Positions 1 to 6,345 of a stretch of 13,677 nucleotides of DNA are shown piece after piece (position 1 is the first letter of the stretch; each line of letters begins with the position of its first letter). The DNA lies in the NCBI GenBank assembly GCA_943908365.1, contig CALTTH010000114.1, forward strand, positions 1-13,677. Direction: 5' to 3'. A program made the position numbers and the translations under genes. Source of the stretch: an uncultured Hyphomicrobiales bacterium. Its GTDB lineage: Bacteria; Pseudomonadota; Alphaproteobacteria; Rhizobiales; Rhizobiaceae. Below the pieces are notes generated by a model, which was not told the DNA's origin, made no database searches, and worked only from the letters and a program-made list of their open reading frames with translations.

Positions 1-44
1 TCATAACCTGAAGGCCGCAGGTTCAAATCCTGCCCCCGCAACCA
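1..44 (+). tRNA. Initiator tRNA-Met (fMet), 3' part only
   Basis: The window opens inside the anticodon loop (T33, anticodon CAT at 2-4). It continues through the 3' anticodon stem, variable loop, T arm (GCAGG/CCTGC around TTCAAAT), the 3' acceptor strand and an encoded CCA (42-44). The last acceptor base (position 72) is A. In initiator tRNAs this faces C1 as an unpaired C-A, the hallmark recognised by the formyltransferase and protected from peptidyl-tRNA hydrolase. The acceptor end is the same as in E. coli tRNA-fMet as I remember it. The 5' half lies outside the window, so the C1 partner and the D arm cannot be checked. Confidence 0.93.
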
Positions 45-60
45 GATATACGACGATCAT

Positions 61-94
61 CAAAACCCCGGGGCAAATAAGCCGCGGGGTTTTG
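61..94 (+). terminator. Rho-independent terminator of the tRNA-fMet gene
   Basis: AAAACCCCG (62-70) pairs perfectly with CGGGGTTTT (85-93). The loop contains a further GGC/GCC pairing. The T run is part of the 3' arm. It begins 17 bases after the tRNA CCA end, so it most simply ends the tRNA transcript. Confidence 0.85.
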
Positions 95-131
95 GCGTTT
101 CTGAAGCTGGAATGATTGCTTCCCGGAGTGC

Positions 132-154
132 GCGGCGTCTTAAGAAGACGCCGC
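132..154. repeat. Perfect 10-bp hairpin with a 3-base loop
   Basis: GCGGCGTCTT (132-141) and AAGACGCCGC (145-154) are exact inverted repeats around AAG. Neither strand has a T run after the stem, so it is not a standard intrinsic terminator. It lies between the tRNA terminator and the end of the lipocalin gene and could stabilise a 3' end. The rest of 95-308 shows no convincing gene. Confidence 0.6.
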
Positions 155-308
155 ACCTTCCACCACTTTATCTTCCGGGTCTCCTTCGGCGCTGGACCAC
201 GAACTCAGCCAAAGCTTGAGCGCACGCGGTACTGGCGAGCGCCATCGCATGCCTGCATCTCGGTTGCTCTCTATCATCGAGGAAGGTGGGTCCTGGAAAA
301 AGCCATCC

Positions 309-842
309 TTAATGGCGGGTCCAGCGCAGTAGCGCCGCATCGTAGCCCAGCGATCGTGCTCGGTTCACCAACATCTTTCGAGTCTGTTCCGAGGGCTTCG
401 CCGTGCGGGTCAGAATCCACAGATAACGGCCGGATGGTTCACCCACAATCGACCAGGAATAGTCGGCGGCGTGATCGAGGACCCAGTAGTCACCATAAAA
501 AGGGCCGAAGAAAGAGACTCTCAGTTTGGCGTTGCCGCTATTGGGGACGATCTTGGCTCGGCCTTCGACAGCCTTTTTGGCGCCGTCAGGGCTGCCTTTT
601 CGGCAGGTGTTGATGACCTTGATCATTCCATCGTCCCGCAGGGAATACTGAGCCGTTACGCCCTCGCAATCGGTTTCGAAAGAGTTCTCGTAGCGGGCGA
701 GTTCAAACCAGCTGCCGAGATATCGGTCTAGTTGAACGGTTTTCGCCGGTTGAGGAACTGTTGTGTTGCCGACGGGGCCGACTGTGCTGCAGGCGGCAAG
801 GAAGCCGCTGGCGATGAGGGGGAGGAATGATCTGAGTTTCAT
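309..842 (-). CDS. blc: Bacterial lipocalin, outer-membrane lipoprotein (Blc family)
   Basis: This is a 177-residue lipoprotein of the lipocalin family, the usual length for Blc. An N-terminal signal ends in the lipobox LAAC with the lipidated cysteine at residue 18. Serine at +2 predicts outer-membrane sorting. The lipocalin GxW signature is at 43-45 (GSWFELARYENSFE). The barrel continues with C59 and C80 (VINTC), the FYGDYWVLD strand and the late YLWILTRT strand, all typical of Blc/apolipoprotein-D-like proteins. Family members bind fatty acids or lysophospholipids at the outer membrane, often under envelope stress. The ligand here is inference. The ATG at 842 is the only sensible start because the signal peptide begins there, although the ribosome site is weak. 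Its promoter should lie in 843-996, but I see no clear consensus. Confidence 0.92.
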   Translation of the reverse strand: MKLRSFLPLIASGFLAACSTVGPVGNTTVPQPAKTVQLDRYLGSWFELARYENSFETDCEGVTAQYSLRDDGMIKVINTCRKGSPDGAKKAVEGRAKIVPNSGNAKLRVSFFGPFYGDYWVLDHAADYSWSIVGEPSGRYLWILTRTAKPSEQTRKMLVNRARSLGYDAALLRWTRH

Positions 843-911
843 GGTCGTTTAATGTGGTTCTGTACCAATCGTTCCCTTGATGGGGGAGACTGTTCAAGCC
901 ATTTTTTTTAG

Positions 912-934
912 CGTAAGCCCACAGTGCCCTTACG
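912..934. repeat. Short inverted repeat upstream of the lipocalin gene
   Basis: CGTAAG (912-917) and CTTACG (929-934) form a 6-bp dyad about 70 bases upstream of the lipocalin start, next to a run of eight T (903-910 on the plus strand). It could be an operator or chance. Nothing else in 843-996 is recognisable. Confidence 0.25.
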
Positions 935-996
935 TTTCCAGCTCCTAGGGGACGCGCGCCGGAGATAAAACGTCTGAGGTCGGAGGGCGATCCCGA

Positions 997-1170
997 TCAG
1001 CGGCTAGAGGACGATTTCCTGGACTTGGACGAGCCAGTCTGCTGATACGTACTTCGCCTTTCGCGCAGGCGTCGTGGTGGTCCCCAAACGGGCATTCTAA
1101 CCTCCGGCACGTTGTGCATCCTCTCGGCTGATTTGCCGATATTGACATATGCCTCGCTGGAGCCAGTCAT
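997..1170 (-). CDS. Possible small basic protein, 57 residues, coupled to the upstream gene
   Basis: On the minus strand an ATG at 1170 overlaps the stop codon of the preceding gene as ATGA and opens 57 codons ending in TGA at 997-999. The predicted peptide begins MTGSSEAYVNIGKSAERMHN and ends in a strongly basic, serine-rich tail (RRLRERRS, then SSKSRKSSSSR). The 4-bp overlap is the classic arrangement for translational re-initiation, and the first third uses codons like its neighbours. I recognise no family. It could instead be non-coding spacer or the displaced 3' end of an older, longer gene. Without homologues the call stays tentative. Confidence 0.3.
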   Translation of the reverse strand: MTGSSEAYVNIGKSAERMHNVPEVRMPVWGPPRRLRERRSTYQQTGSSKSRKSSSSR

Positions 1171-1724
1171 TCAGCAATACCCCTCGAGAAGCCCGGCGAG
1201 TTGGTGCCGAAGAGGTTGAAGCGGGACTTATCCATGCCTTCCTGCTTGTATCTTACCTTGGCGCCGGCAAGGGCGGACTCGAATTCCTGTCCGCTCGCGA
1301 GTTTTGCGGTGAGGTCCTTCATGGGGGTCCGGTCGCCGATCAGCAGGTGGATGACCGACAAGGCCCTCTCGCTCAGGATTTGGCGGGAGAGGTGCGAACC
1401 GAAGTTGAGCTTCAGTCGAAAATAGGTCCACCGACCGTCCTTGTTGCCGCGGATCTGGATGAAGAGCGAAGGGGTACGTCCCGTCTCTGGAAATTCCAGC
1501 AAGGAGTTACATTCCCAATCCCCGTTGGGCATCTGGGTGAAGGTGGGGGCTGCCTTTTGCGACAAGTCCGCAAGCGCTTTGCAGCGCGCAGCGTCAAAAT
1601 TCCGGACTGGAATTCTGCCCGCCTTTGCCACGATCTGCTGAAGAGGGGCGGGCTGCATCGAGCCCATCGCTCGGGTCTCGTCCATCATTATGCCGACAAA
1701 GGATATGAGGGCGACGATGAGCAT
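1167..1724 (-). CDS. Rhizobial protein of unknown function, exported or membrane-anchored (possibly DUF6030)
   Basis: From the ATG at 1724 this encodes 185 residues. The frame stays open to 1805, but I prefer 1724. GGAG lies 9 bases upstream, the product then begins with a hydrophobic stretch (MLIVALISFVGIMM) resembling a signal or anchor, and the longer form would run through an inverted repeat that looks regulatory. The mature part carries WECNSLLEFPETG, SLFIQIRGNKDG, TYFRLKLNFGS and a C-terminal MDKSRFNLFG. These resemble a family of uncharacterised proteins I remember from rhizobia, possibly DUF6030, but that label is from memory. No catalytic motif is visible. It is followed by a possible ATGA-coupled small ORF. 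Confidence 0.75.
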   Translation of the reverse strand: MLIVALISFVGIMMDETRAMGSMQPAPLQQIVAKAGRIPVRNFDAARCKALADLSQKAAPTFTQMPNGDWECNSLLEFPETGRTPSLFIQIRGNKDGRWTYFRLKLNFGSHLSRQILSERALSVIHLLIGDRTPMKDLTAKLASGQEFESALAGAKVRYKQEGMDKSRFNLFGTNSPGFSRGIAE

Positions 1725-1781
1725 TCTTAAAGGCTCCGATTGAAGGGGCGTGCGCCGGAAGGTGGTTGATCCAATCGAGAC

Positions 1782-1804
1782 TGCGACCGTCCGAGCTGGT
1801 CGCA
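1782..1804. promoter_or_regulatory. 7-bp inverted repeat upstream of the unknown-function gene, possible operator
   Basis: TGCGACC (1782-1788) and GGTCGCA (1798-1804) are perfect inverted repeats 9 bases apart. They lie 58-80 bases upstream of the preferred start at 1724. The position suits an operator or a leader hairpin. The rest of 1806-1970 shows no gene. Confidence 0.35.
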
Positions 1805-1970
1805 ATCTTCAGCCACGCGTCCTACGCCTTCGCTTCAGGTGTCGTCGCATGCCTTCATCAAAAAACCAACAGGAGTTTGCCGAAGAGGCTCCACTCTCAC
1901 CTGATCCATCCCGATAAGGCCCGATTTGCAGGTTCAACCGACGACAACTGGCCTTGTCACGCCAGCGCCA

Positions 1971-2795
1971 TCACCCGTGATGGAGCGCCCGCTGCAAATC
2001 GCCGATGCGTTTGACGCGTTGTCTGCGGTTGGAGCCGTCATTGTATGAGAGGGACTGGAGCATGAACTCGGTCATGGCGACGAGTTGGAGCATGCTGTCA
2101 CTGCCGTTTTGGTTCAGCGGGATCGTCAGGCAGATGTCGGCGCTTTCCGGGCCCCACTCATAGAAGCGGGTGGTGATGAGGAGGGTTTTGTAGCCGCCGC
2201 GTTTCGCCATCTTGGCAAGGCGCTGAAGGGCGGGGAGATTGCCGCCGCAGTCGATCATGATCAGGAGCGTGCTGTCCGGCTCTTCATCCATCAGTTCGAT
2301 ATAGGTCGAGCCGTCACTTTGCAGATAGTGGACCCGCTCACGACATTCGAGCAACTTCATGTAGAAGTAGCGGCACAGGCCGAAGCTCTCCGCCGACGAG
2401 GCGATGAAGACGTTCCGGCTGTCCTGAATGGCATCGAGTGCGGTCTTCCACACGGACTGACCGGCAAGGTCGTAAACCGCCTGCACGGCCTGGATCTGCT
2501 GCATCATCAGACCCGAAAGCGGGGTCTGCCGTGGCTCCTGGCTCTCGGCTTGAACGGCCGGTGATGCCGTGACGCGCTCGCGCAGATGTTCGCGAATGTC
2601 GCTGAGCTGCCGGTAGCCGAGAGATCGAAGAAACCGGCCAACCGTCATCGGGCTCAAACCCAGCTTTTCTGCCAGCGTCGCCGCCGTCTCGAAGGGAAGC
2701 TCGTTCATATGCTCCATGAGATATTTCGCGATGCGCCGCTCCGCCGGCGTGCCGGACTTCATCAACCGGGACAGATCGATCAGTAGTTTTTCCAA
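1971..2795 (-). CDS. MurR/RpiR-family transcriptional regulator
   Basis: A 274-residue regulator with an N-terminal RpiR-type helix-turn-helix (about 1-77; core ETAATLAEKLGLSPMTVGRF at 36-55) and a C-terminal SIS-type sugar-isomerase fold (about 112-250) that in this family binds phosphosugars. The start codon is TTG at 2795, preceded by GAGG five bases upstream; no in-frame ATG fits better. The SIS part is recognisable (NVFIASSAES at 128-137, LLIMIDCGGN at 177-186), but its ligand cannot be read from sequence. The gene diverges from the CysZ-like membrane gene with a dyad between them. No catabolic gene adjoins it, so its regulon is unknown. Confidence 0.88.
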   Translation of the reverse strand: MEKLLIDLSRLMKSGTPAERRIAKYLMEHMNELPFETAATLAEKLGLSPMTVGRFLRSLGYRQLSDIREHLRERVTASPAVQAESQEPRQTPLSGLMMQQIQAVQAVYDLAGQSVWKTALDAIQDSRNVFIASSAESFGLCRYFYMKLLECRERVHYLQSDGSTYIELMDEEPDSTLLIMIDCGGNLPALQRLAKMAKRGGYKTLLITTRFYEWGPESADICLTIPLNQNGSDSMLQLVAMTEFMLQSLSYNDGSNRRQRVKRIGDLQRALHHG

Positions 2796-2942
2796 TAACG
2801 CCTCATTACGTTTCTATCGGACCACGATACAGAGCTTGGCAGGTGGCTGATGGTGTCACCTGCTTCGCGACACACTGTATCCGCTTCGAGGGCAAAATAC
2901 TATTTCTTCCCCGTTGTTTTTCATAGTTTAGGCATGGCTGCT

Positions 2943-2983
2943 ATTCAAGCGAAAGATGATCACTCATTGATCATTCAAACGAG
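2943..2983. promoter_or_regulatory. Dyad with flanking direct repeats, candidate operator
   Basis: ATGATCA (2956-2962) and TGATCAT (2968-2974) form a perfect 7-bp inverted repeat with a 5-base spacer. It is flanked by direct repeats ATTCAAGCGA (2943-2952) and ATTCAAACGA (2974-2983). It lies in the 259-bp gap between the divergent RpiR and CysZ-like genes, so an RpiR autoregulatory site is a fair guess. No clear -35/-10 pair is visible on either strand. Confidence 0.4.
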
Positions 2984-3054
2984 GCTTGTGGCCTCGCGTT
3001 CTTGTGAAGGAAAGGCTGGGGCCTTATCTGTGCACGGCAGGTAACGTCCAGTAG

Positions 3055-3822
3055 ATGGAGAGTGATTTGATCCTTGATGCAGCAAAACGCGCCTTTGAGA
3101 ACCTGTTTGCTTCAAAGACGCGCTCGGTCTTCTGGAAGGTGCTCGGCCTCACCATTCTCGTTCTGATCGGTCTGTGGTTCGCAATCCGCGGCGTGTTCAT
3201 CTGGCTTGCCTTGCCATGGCTCGATTCGCTTGTTCCCGGCATGCCGGATTGGGCCGGGTGGATGAGTTTCGTTTTGGCCATTTTCGCGGGTATCGGATTA
3301 GCGCTGGCGCTGGCGCTGTTGATATCACCGGTCACGGCGGTGATTGCCGGCCTGTTTCTTGACGATGTTGCGGAGATGATCGAGAAGGAGGACTATGCCG
3401 GGGAGCCTGCAGGTCGTGCCATGCCGCTCGGCGAAGCCGTGGTCTCATCCATCAAGTTTTTCGGGGTTGTCATTCTCGGCAATGGCATCGCGCTTCTTCT
3501 GCTTCTGGTGCCGGGCGTGAACCTCGTCGCCTTTTTCATGGTCAACGGCTATCTGCTGGGGCGGGAGTTCTTCGAGTTCGCGGCCATGCGCTTCCGGACC
3601 CCAGAGGAGGCGAGGGCCTTTCGCTCGAAACACGCATCGACGGTGTTCATGGCGGGCCTGGTGATCGCAGCGTTTCTGGCGGTGCCTTTCCTCAATCTGC
3701 TGACGCCGCTCTTTGCCGCATCCTTCATGGTGCATCTGCACAAATCGATCAGCCGGAAAGACCCGTCATTCGTCCTGCAGTCGAACGTGTCCCGCTCAGG
3801 CACCAACCAGCTGGGGCGGTAG
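3055..3822 (+). CDS. CysZ/EI24-like integral membrane protein
   Basis: A 255-residue very hydrophobic protein with membrane segments near 27-52, 68-100, 130-163 and 197-225. It belongs to the EI24/CysZ family (COG2981), shown by the NGYLLGREFFEFAAMRFRT region (164-182) and the closing PFLNLLTPLFAASFMVHL segment. CysZ imports sulfate across the inner membrane in enterics, and rhizobial members are often annotated as sulfate transporters. No sulfur gene is nearby, so the substrate is inference. The start may be the in-frame TTG at 3067: GGAGAG lies just upstream of it, whereas the ATG at 3055 has no good ribosome site. Its last 27 bases overlap the end of nth, which runs the other way. Confidence 0.85.
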   Translation: MESDLILDAAKRAFENLFASKTRSVFWKVLGLTILVLIGLWFAIRGVFIWLALPWLDSLVPGMPDWAGWMSFVLAIFAGIGLALALALLISPVTAVIAGLFLDDVAEMIEKEDYAGEPAGRAMPLGEAVVSSIKFFGVVILGNGIALLLLLVPGVNLVAFFMVNGYLLGREFFEFAAMRFRTPEEARAFRSKHASTVFMAGLVIAAFLAVPFLNLLTPLFAASFMVHLHKSISRKDPSFVLQSNVSRSGTNQLGR

Positions 3823-4566
3823 CTCGACCAACGGGGCAGGAATGTCCCAGGTCTTTTCCGGCGATTTACAGATGTCGGCAATGATGCAGCGCTCGCATTC
3901 CGGCTTGCGGGCCTTGCAGCAATAGCGCCCATGCAGGATCAGCCAGTGGTGGGCGTGGAAGAGATAGGGCTCGGGGATGATCCTGACCAGCCTGTCTTCC
4001 ACCTCATCCGGGGTCTTGCCAGGTGCCAGCAGGATGCGGTTGGCGATGCGAAAGACATGGGTGTCGACGGCGAGCGTCGGGATGCCGAACGCCATCGACA
4101 TGACCACATTGGCGGTCTTGCGGCCCACACCCGGCAGCATCATCAGCTCTTCTCGGGTTTTTGGCACCTCGCCACCAAAATTGTCTATCAGCATCTGCGA
4201 CAGCGCGATGACGTTCTTGGCCTTGTTGCGATAAAGCCCGATGGTCTTGATGTAATCGATCAGCCGCTCTTCCCCGAGCGCCAGCATCTTTTGTGGCGTA
4301 TCGGCAATGTCAAACAGGGCTCTCGTTGCCCGGTTGACGCCGACATCGGTGGCCTGGGCGGATAGTGCGACGGCCACCACCAGGGTGAAGGGGTTGGAAT
4401 GTTCCAGCTCGCCCTTCGGCTCCGGCCGCTGGATGGAAAAACGGCGGAAGATCTCGTTCAGCTCGTCTTTCGAGTAAGCGGTCTTCACGCGCTTTTGCCT
4501 GGGCTTCGCCGTTGAAATTGACTTTTTTGCCGTTTGGGTGCTGGATCGTTTCTTGTCGGTTGTCAT
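3796..4566 (-). CDS. nth: Endonuclease III, DNA glycosylase/AP lyase
   Basis: Removes oxidised pyrimidines and cleaves the abasic site in base-excision repair. The 256-residue product has a lysine-rich N-terminal extension (about 1-30) absent from the 211-residue E. coli enzyme. The helix-hairpin-helix LPGVGRKTANVV carries catalytic K150, and AVDTHVFR carries catalytic D168. The iron-sulfur loop is intact as C217-X6-C224-X2-C227-X5-C233. The ATG at 4566 is kept because it heads the basic tail seen in rhizobial Nth; the ribosome site is weak. The gene diverges from the DUF2244 gene across about 50 bp and its 3' end overlaps the CysZ-like gene by 27 bp. Confidence 0.97.
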   Translation of the reverse strand: MTTDKKRSSTQTAKKSISTAKPRQKRVKTAYSKDELNEIFRRFSIQRPEPKGELEHSNPFTLVVAVALSAQATDVGVNRATRALFDIADTPQKMLALGEERLIDYIKTIGLYRNKAKNVIALSQMLIDNFGGEVPKTREELMMLPGVGRKTANVVMSMAFGIPTLAVDTHVFRIANRILLAPGKTPDEVEDRLVRIIPEPYLFHAHHWLILHGRYCCKARKPECERCIIADICKSPEKTWDIPAPLVELPPQLVGA

Positions 4567-4616
4567 AACGGATCTAGATGCGCGTTGATCAGCCGTATCG
4601 AGGAAGGCAGATAGAA

Positions 4617-5093
4617 ATGCTCAACGATCAGCCGGTGTTTTCTGCCGAACTCATCCCCCATCGCTCACTGGGGCGCAAGGGGTTTCGTATCCTGCTCTTG
4701 ATTTGCGCGCTCGTCGCAGTCCTCTATGGCGGCTTCTTCCTCGTTACCGGCGCGTGGCCGATCGGCTTCTTTCTGGGGCTTGATTTCCTGCTTCTCTATA
4801 TTGCCTTTCGCGCAAACTACCGTGCCGCCAAGGTCAAGGAGCAGGTGGTTGTGTCTCGCACCAACCTCTCCATCCGCAAGTTTTCGCCGAAGGGAGAGGT
4901 GGTTGAACACCGGTTCAACCCGTTCTGGGCGCGGTTTCGGGTGCGCCGTCACGACGAATTCGGCATTCTTTCCATGCATGTGTCAGGCGAAGGCCGAGTG
5001 ACGGATATCGGCTCTTTCCTCAACCCGGATGATCGGGAAAGCTTTGCCAAGGCATTTCGCAATGCGCTGGCGACGGTGAAGCTCAAAATCTGA
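4617..5093 (+). CDS. DUF2244 family membrane protein
   Basis: A 158-residue protein from the ATG at 4617, which has AGGAAGG 9 bases upstream. An ATG at 4578 in the same frame lacks a ribosome site and would add 13 unlike residues. Two hydrophobic segments (about 22-44 and 47-65) are followed by a soluble domain with RANYRAAKVKEQVVVS and WARFRVRRHDEFGI. DUF2244 proteins are short, two-helix inner-membrane proteins of alphaproteobacteria with no established function. Being divergent from nth is, as I recall, a recurrent arrangement in rhizobia. The downstream alkyltransferase gene starts 70 bp later on the same strand and could share its transcript. Confidence 0.85.
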   Translation: MLNDQPVFSAELIPHRSLGRKGFRILLLICALVAVLYGGFFLVTGAWPIGFFLGLDFLLLYIAFRANYRAAKVKEQVVVSRTNLSIRKFSPKGEVVEHRFNPFWARFRVRRHDEFGILSMHVSGEGRVTDIGSFLNPDDRESFAKAFRNALATVKLKI

Positions 5094-5163
5094 TAGGTCC
5101 TGGCAAGAAACGGGTGGAGGCAGACGTCAGGTCGTGGTCTTCTGATCGCCAAGGAGACATGCC

Positions 5164-6036
5164 ATGAATGCCAATATCATGCTGAAGGAAGATATCACGC
5201 CGGTTGGTGCCGACTATGAGACAGTGCGCCAGGTGATCGAGATATTGACGGTGGATTACCGCGACCAGCCCTCGCTTGAGGAGATTGCCACAAGGCTCAA
5301 CCAGTCGCCCACCCAGTTGCAGAAGACCTTTACGCGCTGGGCTGGATTGTCGCCAAAAGCCTTTTTGCAGGCCGTGACGCTGGATCACGCCAAGCGGCTG
5401 CTGCGCGAAGAAAATCTGCCGCTTCTGGAAACGGCCATCGAAGTCGGCATGTCCGGCCCAAGCCGCCTTCACGATCTTTTCGTGACGCATGAGGCCATGT
5501 CGCCCGGCGAGTGGAAGGTGAAGGGTAGCGGACTGCAGATCCGCTACGGCTACCACCCATCGCCCTTTGGACTGGCGCTGGTGATGATCACCGATCGCGG
5601 CCTTGCCGGCTGTGCCTTTGCCGATCCAGGCGAGGAGACGGCCTGCTTTGAGGATATGGCGCGGCGCTGGCCGAACGCCATTTATGTGGAAGACCGTGCC
5701 GCGACGGCACCTTATGCAGAGCGGATATTCGATCCCGCCCGCTGGAACAGCGACCAGCCCTTGCGCGTCGTGCTGCTCGGCACGGATTTCCAGGTGCGCG
5801 TCTGGCAAAGCCTGTTGAAGATCCCGATGGGCAAGGCCGTCACCTATTCGCATGTGGCGCAGGATATCGGCCAGCCGACGGCGTCGCGCGCCGTGGGCGC
5901 AGCGATTGGCGCCAACCCCATTTCCTTCGTCGTGCCCTGCCACAGGGCGCTCGGCAAAAGCGGGGCGCTGACCGGCTATCACTGGGGCATTACCCGCAAA
6001 AGAGCGATGCTGGGGTGGGAGACGGGGCGGGTGTGA
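5164..6036 (+). CDS. HTH (AraC-type) / methylated-DNA-protein cysteine methyltransferase fusion
   Basis: Repairs O6-alkylguanine by transferring the alkyl group to its own cysteine. The 290-residue protein joins an AraC-type helix-turn-helix (about 17-118; PSLEEIATRLNQSPTQLQKT and a second helix pair ending MSPGEW) to an alkyltransferase (about 124-288). The active site is VVPCHRAL with acceptor C259, and GKAVTYSHVA plus ASRAVGAAIGANP form the DNA-binding part. It resembles E. coli Ada without the N-terminal zinc phosphotriester domain, so the usual Ada switch (methylation of an N-terminal cysteine) is missing. The start is well supported by AAGGAG just upstream. It follows the DUF2244 gene by 70 bp, and nth lies close by. 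Confidence 0.93.
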   Translation: MNANIMLKEDITPVGADYETVRQVIEILTVDYRDQPSLEEIATRLNQSPTQLQKTFTRWAGLSPKAFLQAVTLDHAKRLLREENLPLLETAIEVGMSGPSRLHDLFVTHEAMSPGEWKVKGSGLQIRYGYHPSPFGLALVMITDRGLAGCAFADPGEETACFEDMARRWPNAIYVEDRAATAPYAERIFDPARWNSDQPLRVVLLGTDFQVRVWQSLLKIPMGKAVTYSHVAQDIGQPTASRAVGAAIGANPISFVVPCHRALGKSGALTGYHWGITRKRAMLGWETGRV

Positions 6037-6045
6037 GTGTGGGTT

Positions 6046-6074
6046 TTGCCATGGCATGCCCAATGTGCGATAAC
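6046..6074 (+). promoter_or_regulatory. Promoter of the toxin-antitoxin operon with overlapping palindromes
   Basis: TTGCCA (6046-6051) and GATAAC (6069-6074) are 17 bases apart, a good sigma-70-like pair about 33 bases before the antitoxin ATG. The -35 lies inside the perfect 10-bp palindrome TGCCATGGCA (6047-6056), which overlaps a second one, GGCATGCC (6053-6060). Ribbon-helix-helix antitoxins usually repress their own operon by binding such sites. Confidence 0.5.
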
Positions 6075-6106
6075 TCGGCAAGACGTGAATATCAGTCGAG
6101 GCAGAG

Positions 6107-6343
6107 ATGAAGAGCACGATTCAGCTTCCGGATGACATCGACCAGCGCATCGAAAAGGTTGCTGCTGAGACAAATCTGACGCGCAGCCAGATCGTCGAGG
6201 AAGCGCTGGCTTTCGGGCGTTCGCTGGCATGGCAGGAACAGTGGATCGCGGGCGTCAGGGCTGGGCTTGCAGAGGCTGACCGCGAGGAGTTCGCCTCTGA
6301 AGAGGAGATTGCAGCGGTTCTTAGCCGATATGATCAGGCCTGA
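6107..6343 (+). CDS. Ribbon-helix-helix (CopG/ParD/RelB-type) antitoxin
   Basis: A 78-residue protein with an N-terminal ribbon-helix-helix fold: strand STIQLPDD (3-10), then helices through DQRIEKVAAETN and TRSQIVEEALAFG (about 12-37). The acidic C-terminal tail (WQEQWIAGVRAGLAEADREE and onward) is the part that in this family wraps around the toxin. GAGG sits 5 bases before the ATG. Its stop is 2 bases before the GTG of the toxin gene, the standard antitoxin-first order. In the family it neutralises the toxin and represses the operon. Which RHH subgroup it belongs to is uncertain. Confidence 0.88.
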   Translation: MKSTIQLPDDIDQRIEKVAAETNLTRSQIVEEALAFGRSLAWQEQWIAGVRAGLAEADREEFASEEEIAAVLSRYDQA

Positions 6344-6345
6344 AC

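Noticed and set aside
140..250. Minus-strand frame of 36 codons (open to 340) between the tRNA and the lipocalin gene, ending in the 132-154 hairpin
   Set aside because: Codons look natural at the end, but the frame overlaps the lipocalin 3' end if extended, has only a weak ribosome site and matches no family I know.
1149..1730. Plus-strand open frame of 193 codons opposite the unknown-function gene
   Set aside because: No ribosome site or domain. The minus-strand frame has a signal-like N-terminus, a ribosome site and a family-like pattern.
5083..6117. Long minus-strand open frame of 344 codons opposite the alkyltransferase gene
   Set aside because: It is the antisense shadow of a clear gene with intact active site; its composition (Arg, His, Gly-rich, no domain) is typical of such shadows in GC-rich DNA.
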